In this document: positions 6,699 through 14,312 of the stretch, in pieces
Layout: every line of letters begins with the position of its first letter
Numbering within the stretch: the first letter of the stretch is position 1
Assembly (NCBI GenBank): GCA_046160045.1
Contig: JBJXGR010000010.1
Location: 1 to 23,199, forward strand
Source: CAZGUX01 sp046160045
GTDB lineage: Bacteria > Acidobacteriota > Terriglobia > Bryobacterales > Bryobacteraceae
Direction of reading: 5' to 3'
Length of the DNA: 23,199 nucleotides
Notes under the pieces: model-generated
Seen by the model: only the letters and a program-made list of their open reading frames with translations
The model's database searches: none
What the model was told of the DNA's origin: nothing
Made by a program: the position numbers and the translations under genes

Positions 6699-8885
6699 AT
6701 GCCTGAAGAACTCAACCGAAATCTCCCGGTGCTTTCGGAGCCGGTGCGAACTCCTGACGCGACCCGTTTCTCGCCGTTCGCGGCGCCTGAGCCCGTGCCG
6801 GAAGACACCTCCGTCCCGCTGCAGCACCATCTGTGGGTCCTGAAGCGGCACCGCTGGCGGATTGCGGCCTTCGTTGCCGCCTGCATGATCGCGACCCTGA
6901 TCGCCTCTTCGCGCCTGCAACCTGTGTACGAATCGGTGGCGACCATCGATGTTGACCGCCAGATACCCACGGGCGTCATTGGTCAGGACTCGACTCGCAG
7001 CAACACCAACGACAGCGATCAGTTCCTCGCCACTCAGATCAAGCTCATCCAGTCTGACTCCGTTCTTCGTCCGGTGGCCCGGAAATACCGCTTGCTGGAA
7101 GCCGACAAAGACGACGGGCAGCCCACTACCGACGAAGACCGCGAGGCGCCGGTTGTGCTCAGACAACTTCGTGTCGAGCGGCCGCGCAATACCTATTTGA
7201 TCCTGGTCGGGTATCGGTCCACCGATCCACGCCTCGCGGCGGATGTCGCCAACGCCGTCACGCACTCCTACCTGGAACACACCTTTAATATCCGTTATCG
7301 ATCCACGGTCGGACTCTCATCCTTCATGGAGAAACAACTCGAAGAGCTGAAGGCGAAGGTGGAAACCTCGACCGCCGCCCTGCTGCAGTTCGAGCGGGAG
7401 ATGAATGTCATCAACCCCGAGCAAAAAACCAGCATCATCTCGGCCCGCCTCTTGCAGTTGAATACCGAGTACACCTCCGCCCAAGCGGAACGCGTGAACA
7501 AGGAAGCGGCCTACCAGTCCGTGCGCTCCGGATCGATGGAAGCGGCCCAGGTCTCCTCGCAAGGCGAGTCTGTGCGGAGGCTGACCGAGAAAGTGAACGA
7601 TGCGGAAACCCGATTTGCCGAAGTGCAGGCCCACTTCGGCTTGAACCATCCCGAGCATAAGAAGGCCGCCGCGCAACTGGCCGAGACGGTTCGTATGCTT
7701 CAGTCGACGCGGGACAACACCGCGCGTCGCGTGGACGTGGAATACCGCCAGGCCTTGAATCGGGAGCAGATGCTCCGTGCCGCGGTTGGCGAGCAGAAAG
7801 CGGAGTTCGATCGGCTGAACTCGCGATCCCTGGAATATCAGACCCTCAAGCGGGAGGCGGAAGCGGACAAGAAGCTCTATGAAGAACTCGTTCGCAAGAT
7901 CAAGGAGGCCGGCATCAACGCCAGTTTTCAGAACAGTGCTATCCGTATCGCGGATGTGGGCCGCCCCGCCAATGAGCCAATCTACCCGAGGATCAAGCTG
8001 AATCTGCTGCTGGCGCTCTTCGCCTCGCTCCTCCTCGCCATCTCGGTAGCGCTCGTCACTGACGTGCTGGACAACACCATCCGGGATCCGGAACAGGCCA
8101 TGAGGGTCCTGGCGACGGATGTCGTCGGCAGCCTGCCTGTCGTCAAGAACTGGCGGAGCCTGCCTCCTGTTGTCGCCGGAGACCAGGAACTCGTCCGGGC
8201 ATCGAGTTCTGAACCGGACGCCTCGGGCTACGACGAGGCCATTCGCACGCTGAGGAACTCGATCCTGCTGGCCGATTTTGACCGCCGGCTTCGCTCCCTG
8301 CTGATTACCAGCGCGGCCCCGGGCGAGGGCAAGTCCACGATCGCGGTCCGGCTGGCGATGGCTCATGCCGAACAGCATCGCAAAACCTTACTCATCGACG
8401 GCGACCTGCGGCGGCCAAGCGTGCACCGCAAGCTGGGAATCTCCGCCTCCATCGGCCTGACCAACGTCGTCCTGTCCGACATGCCGTGGCGCGAGGCCAT
8501 CACGAAGATCGAAGGGACCACCGACATCGACGTGATCACCGCCGGCCCCCTTCTGCGTCGCGCCTCCGATCTGATCGAGAAGCGTCTGATGGAAATCCTC
8601 GAAGAAGCCACCGCCGAATACGATCTGGTCATCCTGGACGCTCCCCCTTTGCTGGGCTTCGCCGAATGCCTCCATATGGCCGCTTCGGTCGATGGCGTTG
8701 TTGTAGTGGGCCGAGCGGGCCAGACCAGCCGGAAAGCGATCGCCAGCACCCTGTCGACACTCAACCGGCTCCGCGCCAACGTCGTCGGGTTGGTCCTCAA
8801 TGGCGTTCACAAGGAGATGAGCGACGGCTACTACTACTACGGCCACTATCGCAAGTATTACCGTCCTCATGGAGCGGAAGCGTGA
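6699..8885 (+). CDS. Polysaccharide co-polymerase/tyrosine autokinase (Wzc-like)
   Basis: An inner-membrane chain-length regulator fused to a BY-kinase, 728 residues. The Wzz domain has a first membrane helix at about 53-70 and a second at about 432-452 flanking a long periplasmic coiled coil. The cytoplasmic kinase has Walker A SAAPGEGKST (538-547), Walker A' LIDGDLRRP (565-573) and Walker B LVILDAPP (643-650). The C-terminal tyrosine cluster YYYYGHYRKYY (711-721) carries seven tyrosines, the usual autophosphorylation sites. Cycles of phosphorylation in this family control polymer length and export. ATG 6699 is preferred over GTG 6696 because GAGGAA at 6688-6693 then has normal spacing. The stop overlaps the start of the next gene (GTGA), indicating coupling with the glycosyltransferase. 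Confidence 0.93.
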   Translation: MPEELNRNLPVLSEPVRTPDATRFSPFAAPEPVPEDTSVPLQHHLWVLKRHRWRIAAFVAACMIATLIASSRLQPVYESVATIDVDRQIPTGVIGQDSTRSNTNDSDQFLATQIKLIQSDSVLRPVARKYRLLEADKDDGQPTTDEDREAPVVLRQLRVERPRNTYLILVGYRSTDPRLAADVANAVTHSYLEHTFNIRYRSTVGLSSFMEKQLEELKAKVETSTAALLQFEREMNVINPEQKTSIISARLLQLNTEYTSAQAERVNKEAAYQSVRSGSMEAAQVSSQGESVRRLTEKVNDAETRFAEVQAHFGLNHPEHKKAAAQLAETVRMLQSTRDNTARRVDVEYRQALNREQMLRAAVGEQKAEFDRLNSRSLEYQTLKREAEADKKLYEELVRKIKEAGINASFQNSAIRIADVGRPANEPIYPRIKLNLLLALFASLLLAISVALVTDVLDNTIRDPEQAMRVLATDVVGSLPVVKNWRSLPPVVAGDQELVRASSSEPDASGYDEAIRTLRNSILLADFDRRLRSLLITSAAPGEGKSTIAVRLAMAHAEQHRKTLLIDGDLRRPSVHRKLGISASIGLTNVVLSDMPWREAITKIEGTTDIDVITAGPLLRRASDLIEKRLMEILEEATAEYDLVILDAPPLLGFAECLHMAASVDGVVVVGRAGQTSRKAIASTLSTLNRLRANVVGLVLNGVHKEMSDGYYYYGHYRKYYRPHGAEA

Positions 8886-10300
8886 GTTCCGATCGTTACA
8901 AAGGCGAGAAGGCCGGCGCGCCGCGGGACTCGCTCCGGAATCCGGTCGGATTCGCCGGTGGCGGCGGGTCGCGCGTCTCCGAGCCGGCCGAGCCCAAGGT
9001 GATGACCGTTCTCACACGTCTTGGCGCTGGAGGCCCTCCCGTGCAGGCGGTGCTGCTGCTGCGTGAGATGTCCAGCCTTGGCCGTAACTGGACCTTGGTT
9101 GCCGGCTCCTGCGGAAAGGGTGAGGCGGACATGTCCTACCTCCTGCGGCCGACCGACCGGGTCTGCCGTATTCCGGCCATGACGCGTGCCGTGGCGCCAC
9201 ACAAGGATGCCGTCGCCCTGTGGCATCTCTATCGTCTGTTTCGGCGCGAGCGCCCCGATCTTGTTCACACTCACACCGCCAAGGCCGGCGTGCTCGGTCG
9301 TCTCGCCGCCCGCCTGGCAGGCGTTCCCGTCGTTCTGCACACCTTTCATGGAAACGTCCTCTCCGGCTACTTTCCTGCCCCGCTCAACCAGATCATTCTC
9401 CTGGTGGAAAGGCTGATGGCGGGACTCTCGGACGCAGTCTGCGTTCTTTCGCCCCAGCAGGCCGACGAGATTTCCGGCCGCTTCCGCGTTGCGCCGTCCG
9501 ACAAGGTGCGAGTTGTGCCTCTTGGACTGGATCTCGCTCCGTGGCGCAGCATCGGGCCGGCTTCGGACGATCCCGCCCGCGGACTGACCGTCGGATGGCT
9601 CGGCCGCCTCGTCCCGGTGAAGGATGTCCCGTTGCTCTGCGCGGTCGTCCGGAAGGTCGTGCTGCGGTTGCCGCGCGTCCGTTTCCTCATCGCTGGCGAT
9701 GGTACGGAGCGTGCCCTGGTCGATTCCCTGCAGCGCGAATGCGGAGCCGATCGCTGCGAATTCCTCGGCTGGCGGGAGGACGTCGCACCCGTCATTCAGC
9801 GATGCCATCTGCTTCTGTTGACATCGCGAAACGAAGGAACTCCCATTTCGCTGATCCAGGGCATGGCGGCGGGCCGGCCATTCCTCTCGACTCCTGCCGG
9901 CGGCGTGGCGGACATGGTTCAGGGTGCCCCGGTTCACGATTCGGGCGTCACCTGGTTCGAGAACGCCGCCCTTTGTTCCGCCGAACCAGATTCGTTTGTG
10001 CGAGCGCTCGAAACGCTTTCCGCCCGTCCTGACCGGCTGGCAGGGATGAGTTCCGCCTGCCTTTCAGTGGCAATGCGATTCGACGTCAACAATCTCATTC
10101 GGACGACGGAGCAACTCTATTCGGAACTGCTTCAGTCAAAGGCTTCACCTCGGCTGTCGCGAGTACCAGGCCTTTTGGAAGCACTTGCCGGCTTCCTCCG
10201 GACAGGTCGTGCGCCGGGCGCACTTCACAATCCCGTGCTCTCGGCTTCCGTCAAGTGCGAGTCTAACGTCGAGACCGTTTGTGGACGATGGATGAAATGA
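8882..10300 (+). CDS. GT4-family glycosyltransferase of the EPS block
   Basis: A cytoplasmic GT-B glycosyltransferase, 472 residues, expected to add a sugar to the lipid-linked EPS repeat. The N-terminal acceptor domain starts near residue 40 (MTVLTRLGAGGPPVQAVLLL) and includes HTHTAKAGVLGRLAARLAG and HTFHGNVLSGYF. The C-terminal donor domain contains VGWLGRLVPVKD, FLIAGDGTE and the NEGTPISLIQGMAAGRP stretch. In GT4 enzymes this last motif is EX7E; here it reads E318-x7-Q326, replacing the second glutamate. The first 38 residues are a Gly/Pro/Ser-rich extension and may not be folded. The start is GTG 8882, overlapping the co-polymerase stop; ATG 9002 is a shorter option. A frame extending upstream to 8486 lies inside the kinase gene and is rejected. 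A tail of about 40 residues after the GT fold has no recognisable function. Confidence 0.88.
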   Translation: MSSDRYKGEKAGAPRDSLRNPVGFAGGGGSRVSEPAEPKVMTVLTRLGAGGPPVQAVLLLREMSSLGRNWTLVAGSCGKGEADMSYLLRPTDRVCRIPAMTRAVAPHKDAVALWHLYRLFRRERPDLVHTHTAKAGVLGRLAARLAGVPVVLHTFHGNVLSGYFPAPLNQIILLVERLMAGLSDAVCVLSPQQADEISGRFRVAPSDKVRVVPLGLDLAPWRSIGPASDDPARGLTVGWLGRLVPVKDVPLLCAVVRKVVLRLPRVRFLIAGDGTERALVDSLQRECGADRCEFLGWREDVAPVIQRCHLLLLTSRNEGTPISLIQGMAAGRPFLSTPAGGVADMVQGAPVHDSGVTWFENAALCSAEPDSFVRALETLSARPDRLAGMSSACLSVAMRFDVNNLIRTTEQLYSELLQSKASPRLSRVPGLLEALAGFLRTGRAPGALHNPVLSASVKCESNVETVCGRWMK

Positions 10301-10371
10301 GGTCGCACGACGCTCGGTTCAAGTCGCCGATGCAGCGGACGATCCAGGATCGCCGATAGGGGGGTGTCGTT
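10301..10371. other. Short EPS intergenic spacer with strong purine-rich RBS
   Basis: A 71-nt spacer without a gene. AGGGGGG at 10358-10364 lies seven bases before the TTG at 10372 and is the feature that selects that unusual start codon. Confidence 0.5.
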
Positions 10372-11919
10372 TTGGTTTCGATACTGGTCTTGCTTGCCAT
10401 CTCCTTTGCGGTCAGTCTTGCGCTAACACCGATTTGCAGGGATGCCTTTCTGCGAGCCGGGCTGGTCGACCGGCCCGACGCTCAGCGCAAGCTGCATGGC
10501 AAGCCAATTCCTCGCGTGGGGGGCATTCCGATCGCTGTTGCCTATGTTCTCTCGCTCATCGCCATGCTGGTCCTTCCACTCGCAGGCAGACCAGTGTTGG
10601 GGGAGCACTTGCCGGCAATGTGGCGCCTCATGCCCGCCGTGCTGCTGATCTTCCTGACCGGCATGGTTGATGATCTCTACAATATTGGACCGAAACAAAA
10701 GCTTGCCGGACAACTGGGGGCCGCAATCCTGGCGTGGCTCGGCGGTGCGCGCATCCTGGGTGTAGCCGGGTTCGGTCTTCCGGAGTGGATCAGCTTGCCG
10801 GTCACGATTATCTGGTTGATCGGATGCGCCAACGCCTTCAACCTGATTGATGGCACCGACGGGCTGGCGGCCGGTCTCGGGCTTTTCGCCACGCTGGCAA
10901 CCCTTGGCGCCGCTTTTCTCAAGGACACCTTTCTCCTCGCACTCGCAACTGCCCCGTTGGCTGGCGCCCTTCTCGGCTTTCTCCGATACAACTTCCCTCC
11001 GGCCTCCATCTTTCTCGGAGACTCCGGCAGTCTGTTAATCGGGTTTCTGCTGGGCGCCTTCGGCGCACTCTGGAGCCAGAAGGCAGTCACGGCCGTCGGA
11101 ATGGCCGCTCCCCTCATGGTCCTCGCAATCCCGATTCTCGACGTGTTGCTGACGATTGCGCGCCGCGCCCTTCGCGGGCGTCCCATTTTCAGCGGAGATC
11201 GCGGCCACATTCATCACAGGCTGCTCGATCGCGGTCTCACTCCCCGCGCCGTCGCGCTGGTGCTCTACGCGATCTGTGGGATCGGCGCCTTCTCTTCGCT
11301 CATCGCCAGCGCCCTCGACAACCACTATTCGACTGCGGTGTTTGCCGCCTTCTGCGTGGTCATGGCATGGGGTGTCCGCAGTCTTCGCTATGTGGAGTTC
11401 GACGCCGTGGGTTCAGTTCTGCGAGGACGCCTCCTCCGGCGGATCATGATCGAGCAGATCCAGTTGGGACAGCTGAGGGAATCGCTCCGCCGCGCCGCCA
11501 CCCCGCTCGATTGCTGGCAGGCTATCCGAGAGACGGCTCGAATCCTGGGGGTCGATCGGGTGCAGATGCACCTCATGAACGAGCGCTTTGCCGATGACGG
11601 CGGCGCGCTCGGCGGCGCGCCTTGTGTCTTGCGCGTTGTCATAGGGGAACAACACTGGATGGATTGCCGGTTCCGTGTCGAGTCGATGGGCAATACACAC
11701 AGCCTCATTCCGTTCTCCAGACTGGTCTGCGATGAGCTCCTGGAGCGACTCCCGTTCCTACGCCCCTCTCTCAGGGTCGACCCGCAGTTGCTCCAACTGG
11801 CTCAGAACCTCTCGGCCCTGGCCAGGCAGCCGGGCGTCGAGACGACTCCTCCCGTCGTTGCCTCCCTGCCGGCGCATCCCAGGCAACCGGTTCTGCCGTC
11901 CTGGTCGCGCGTCGGATAA
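10372..11919 (+). CDS. WecA/TagO-type polyprenyl-phosphate sugar-1-phosphate transferase with extra C-terminal domain
   Basis: This integral membrane enzyme transfers a sugar-1-phosphate (GlcNAc-1-P in WecA) from a UDP-sugar to undecaprenyl phosphate, the first step of lipid-linked glycan assembly. Residues 1-340 are the MraY/WecA core with about ten membrane helices. Motifs: DD at 100-101 (MVDDLYNIGPKQK), NAFNLIDGTDGLA (154-166), FLGDSGS (214-220) and HIHHRLLDRGLTPR (279-292). The family is usually about 330-370 residues; this protein has 515. The extra soluble tail (about 342-515) includes RRAATPLDCWQAIRETARILGVDRVQMHL and a beta-rich segment, somewhat like a GAF-type fold, but it is not firmly recognised. 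The start is TTG 10372 with a strong RBS; no ATG or GTG gives the first helix. It completes the EPS block as initiating transferase. Confidence 0.88.
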   Translation: MVSILVLLAISFAVSLALTPICRDAFLRAGLVDRPDAQRKLHGKPIPRVGGIPIAVAYVLSLIAMLVLPLAGRPVLGEHLPAMWRLMPAVLLIFLTGMVDDLYNIGPKQKLAGQLGAAILAWLGGARILGVAGFGLPEWISLPVTIIWLIGCANAFNLIDGTDGLAAGLGLFATLATLGAAFLKDTFLLALATAPLAGALLGFLRYNFPPASIFLGDSGSLLIGFLLGAFGALWSQKAVTAVGMAAPLMVLAIPILDVLLTIARRALRGRPIFSGDRGHIHHRLLDRGLTPRAVALVLYAICGIGAFSSLIASALDNHYSTAVFAAFCVVMAWGVRSLRYVEFDAVGSVLRGRLLRRIMIEQIQLGQLRESLRRAATPLDCWQAIRETARILGVDRVQMHLMNERFADDGGALGGAPCVLRVVIGEQHWMDCRFRVESMGNTHSLIPFSRLVCDELLERLPFLRPSLRVDPQLLQLAQNLSALARQPGVETTPPVVASLPAHPRQPVLPSWSRVG

Positions 11920-11922
11920 ACT
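11917..11922 (+). promoter_or_regulatory. -10-like box TAAACT six bases before the next start
   Basis: TAAACT lies at 11917-11922 and GTG 11929 follows after exactly 6 nt, the arrangement expected for a leaderless message. The box overlaps the TAA stop of the preceding transferase gene, so part of the match is forced by the stop codon. Confidence 0.3.
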
Positions 11923-11928
11923 GATCGC

Positions 11929-12753
11929 GTGATACGAGGCGTTGTTCTGTTCGCGATCGCGTTGTGGCTGCCGGTCACCGCTCCCGCCCAGACCGTCCGG
12001 ATTTTTTCCGAGTTGCAGCGGGTGGATCCTTTCGGCCAGATCGTCGCCGCCGACCGAGGGGCCGCTTCGAGGGAGATCCTCTCCCCGCAGGTCGCGCGCG
12101 GCGCATTCTCCTCGTTTCTCGTCGCCGTCCGCCCGCCCAAACAAGGCCCGGTGACGATTCACATCGGACAGAATCCGCAAGACACGGTCCGATGCTCGCT
12201 GTACAAAGCGTCGTTCTCGCAAAGTCCGCAAGGCTGGATTCCCGACCGGCTCGATGCCGTCCCCCAACCCTTTGTGTTCGACCTGGCTACCACCGCCACG
12301 GTTCCTGGCCAGACAGCGGTTGTTCTCTGGCTGGATGTGTGGGTCCCCGCATTGGCCACCCCGGAACGAATACGGCTGGAGGTGCAAATGAACTGGGCCG
12401 ACCGGTGGATCATCGCTCCGACGGAAGTGCGTATTGGAGAGCCGGTTGTGCCGAAACCGGCGCTGGGTCCGCTGCAATTGCCTCCAGTGGATCAACCACT
12501 GGATGCCGCCGTCTTCTCTCAATGGCGGCGCCGGTTTTGCCAGTCGAAACAGGCCCAGAGCCCCGACGAACGCGCTGGATTGCACACGATCCGCGGGATG
12601 GTTGCACGGAACGCCGCGCAGGATATCGCCTTTGCCAGGAAGCGCCGTTCCGCGGACGCGCGGATCGCAGACGATCTTTGCTCGGGAAAAAGGCCGCCGG
12701 GGGCCACCAGTCCCGAATGGTATCTGCGGCTCCGCACCGATCTTTGGAAGTGA
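11929..12753 (+). CDS. Secreted protein of unknown function
   Basis: A 274-residue protein starting at GTG 11929, nine bases after the WecA-like gene. It begins with a clear signal peptide (MIRGVVLFAIALWLPVTAPAQ, cleavage probably after APAQ), so it is exported. The middle (about 45-165) looks beta-rich: RGAFSSFLVAVRPPKQGPVTIHIGQN and GQTAVVLWLDVWVPALATPERIRLEVQ, suggesting an immunoglobulin- or beta-sandwich-like module. The C-terminal third is basic and helical with Arg/Lys clusters (RKRRSADARIADDLC). There are three cysteines and no recognised catalytic motif. I do not recognise the family. Its position directly after the EPS genes on the same strand makes a role at the cell surface possible, but that is inference. 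It converges on the kinase gene with a 4-nt gap. Confidence 0.75.
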   Translation: MIRGVVLFAIALWLPVTAPAQTVRIFSELQRVDPFGQIVAADRGAASREILSPQVARGAFSSFLVAVRPPKQGPVTIHIGQNPQDTVRCSLYKASFSQSPQGWIPDRLDAVPQPFVFDLATTATVPGQTAVVLWLDVWVPALATPERIRLEVQMNWADRWIIAPTEVRIGEPVVPKPALGPLQLPPVDQPLDAAVFSQWRRRFCQSKQAQSPDERAGLHTIRGMVARNAAQDIAFARKRRSADARIADDLCSGKRPPGATSPEWYLRLRTDLWK

Positions 12754-12757
12754 ACCG

Positions 12758-13687
12758 CTAGGGCAACAGGAGAGCCATGGTCTCGTCGCGTCCGGGCGCG
12801 GACGCTTGCGCGCCCATCCGGGTCACGGAAATCGCCGCGGCCGCGTTGGCGAATCGAGCCGCCTGGTCCATCGGCTGTCCCTCGCACAGCGCCACAGCCA
12901 GCGCCGCATTAAAGGTATCCCCGGCAGCTGTCGAATCCACCGCCTCGACGGGAAAGGAAGGAATGTGCCGCGAGATCTCGTCGCTCTCGACGTAGCAGCC
13001 GCGGTCGCCCAGCTTGAGAATCACGGTCCGGCAACCCAGGCTTCGCAATTGCGAGGAGAGCCCCGGACAATCCTCGACCGAGACTCGGGCCGGCGGCCGT
13101 CCCAGCAGCAGCAGGGCCTCGCTTTCATTGGGCGTCAGGATATCCACATGCTCGAACAGTTCGCGACGCAACGGTTGCGCCGGCGCCGGATCGAGGACGG
13201 TCCGTAAGCCCTCCTGGCGGGCCACTCCCAACGCGGCCTCGACCGTCTGGATCGGCGATTCCAGTTGAAGCAGCGCCCATCCCGCGCCGCGAAACACACT
13301 GCGCATCGCTTCCACGTCGCCTGTGCCCAGGTCCCCGTTGGCGCCCGCGGCGACGACAATCGAGTTCTGTCCCAACCGGTCAACCCAGATCAGCGCCACC
13401 CCGGTGGGCTCGCCCCGGCTCGCGTGCACCGCGGAGACGTCCACCCCGGCCGACGATAAACTGGCTTTCAAATGGTCCGCGAACAGGTCGTATCCCACGC
13501 GGCCGATCATCGCCACGCTGCCGCCCAACCGGGCGGCGGCGTACGCCTGGTTGGCTCCCTTTCCGCCGGGAATCATCTGGAAGCCGCGCCCGAGAACGGT
13601 TTCGCCCGGAGACGGCAGGTGCTCCACCTGAACGACGAAGTCCATGTTCAGGCTGCCCACCACAACGATGCGGACCGAGGTCGGCAC
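12758..13687 (-). CDS. rbsK: Ribokinase-family (PfkB) carbohydrate kinase
   Basis: This cytoplasmic PfkB kinase, 309 residues, phosphorylates ribose or a related sugar with ATP. Visible family signatures are VVVGSLNMDFVVQVEHLPSPGET (N-terminal sugar-binding strand region), GGKGANQAYAAARLG (41-55), TPNESEALLL (185-194) and the ATP/anion-hole motif DSTAAGDTFNAAL (251-263), with D257 as the expected catalytic base. GSLNMDFV and the GGKGANQA motif favour ribokinase over fructokinase or adenosine kinase, but substrate is not proven. The start is GTG 13687, eight bases after the DUF507 stop on the same strand, so the two genes are probably one operon. There is no ribose transporter beside it. Confidence 0.88.
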   Translation of the reverse strand: MPTSVRIVVVGSLNMDFVVQVEHLPSPGETVLGRGFQMIPGGKGANQAYAAARLGGSVAMIGRVGYDLFADHLKASLSSAGVDVSAVHASRGEPTGVALIWVDRLGQNSIVVAAGANGDLGTGDVEAMRSVFRGAGWALLQLESPIQTVEAALGVARQEGLRTVLDPAPAQPLRRELFEHVDILTPNESEALLLLGRPPARVSVEDCPGLSSQLRSLGCRTVILKLGDRGCYVESDEISRHIPSFPVEAVDSTAAGDTFNAALAVALCEGQPMDQAARFANAAAAISVTRMGAQASAPGRDETMALLLP

Positions 13688-13695
13688 GGGAGTCT

Positions 13696-14289
13696 TCAGG
13701 CGCTGGCCCCGGTATCAATGCCGAGTTTCCTCAGCTCCTCGGCGTAATACCGGCGGTGCAGCAGATCCCACTCTTCGCTGCCTTCGGGGACGCTCCGTTT
13801 CAGCGTGCGGATCTTGTCGCGGGCCGCCTTATCGGAGCGCTCTTCGGTCTGCAGTATGCCGCTCACCAGCCGCACAACCTCCAGTCGGACCTCGTTCTGG
13901 TCCTTGCGGAACCGGACCTGCTTCGCTTTCCGGAGAGACGCGATCAGCTTATGCGAAATGTCCGTGATCTTGTCGCGCGACAGCTTCATGCCGTCACCCG
14001 TGTCCCGTCCCGACGCCCGAATCACCTTCCGCTGCGCGATCAGAGTGTTTTTGATTTTGCGGAACATCTCCTGGTAGCTTACGGACTCGCGCCGCATATA
14101 ATCGCTATATTGCTCCAGAATGTCCCGCACCTCGTCGTTCAGCCGGTCCTCCATCTCCAGTTCCTCCAAAAGGAGGTTGTTGGTGATTTCGATCAGAACC
14201 TGCGGATTGGGGGTCTCGACAAAGGTGGGTGTCAGCTTGCCGACCACCTGACGGGACAAGTAGGCTACGAATTCCCTGGCGAGCAGCAT
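13696..14289 (-). CDS. DUF507 family protein
   Basis: A 197-residue, highly charged, helical protein resembling the DUF507 family found in Acidobacteria, Aquificae and Deltaproteobacteria; its function is unknown. Family-like features are the LAREFVAYLSRQVVGKL start, LLLEELEMEDRLNDEVRDILEQY (about 38-60, split by charged turns) and a second half with a similar plan (KLSRDKITDISHKLIASLRK; RRYYAEELRKLGI at the end). No signal peptide, membrane segment or cysteine is present, so it is cytoplasmic. The ribokinase gene follows 8 nt downstream. It diverges from the MFS transporter gene with only about 23 nt between the start codons, so the promoter must overlap one or both coding ends; a minus-strand TTGACA (14301-14296) lies too close to the ATG to serve it as a -35. 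Confidence 0.8.
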   Translation of the reverse strand: MLLAREFVAYLSRQVVGKLTPTFVETPNPQVLIEITNNLLLEELEMEDRLNDEVRDILEQYSDYMRRESVSYQEMFRKIKNTLIAQRKVIRASGRDTGDGMKLSRDKITDISHKLIASLRKAKQVRFRKDQNEVRLEVVRLVSGILQTEERSDKAARDKIRTLKRSVPEGSEEWDLLHRRYYAEELRKLGIDTGASA

Positions 14290-14312
14290 CCCTTATGTCA
14301 ACTGGCTCCTGT

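Noticed and set aside
8486..8881. Upstream extension of the glycosyltransferase
   Set aside because: This part overlaps the kinase Walker B region and tyrosine cluster in another frame and has an Arg/Ser-rich shadow composition.
6258..9937. Several long minus-strand frames opposite the EPS genes
   Set aside because: The plus strand carries Wza-, Wzc- and GT4-specific motifs throughout. The minus frames have no domains and follow the codon-position GC bias of the plus genes.
14296..14301. TTGACA as a promoter element for DUF507
   Set aside because: It ends only 6 nt before the ATG on the minus strand, far too close to be a -35 for a transcript that includes that start.
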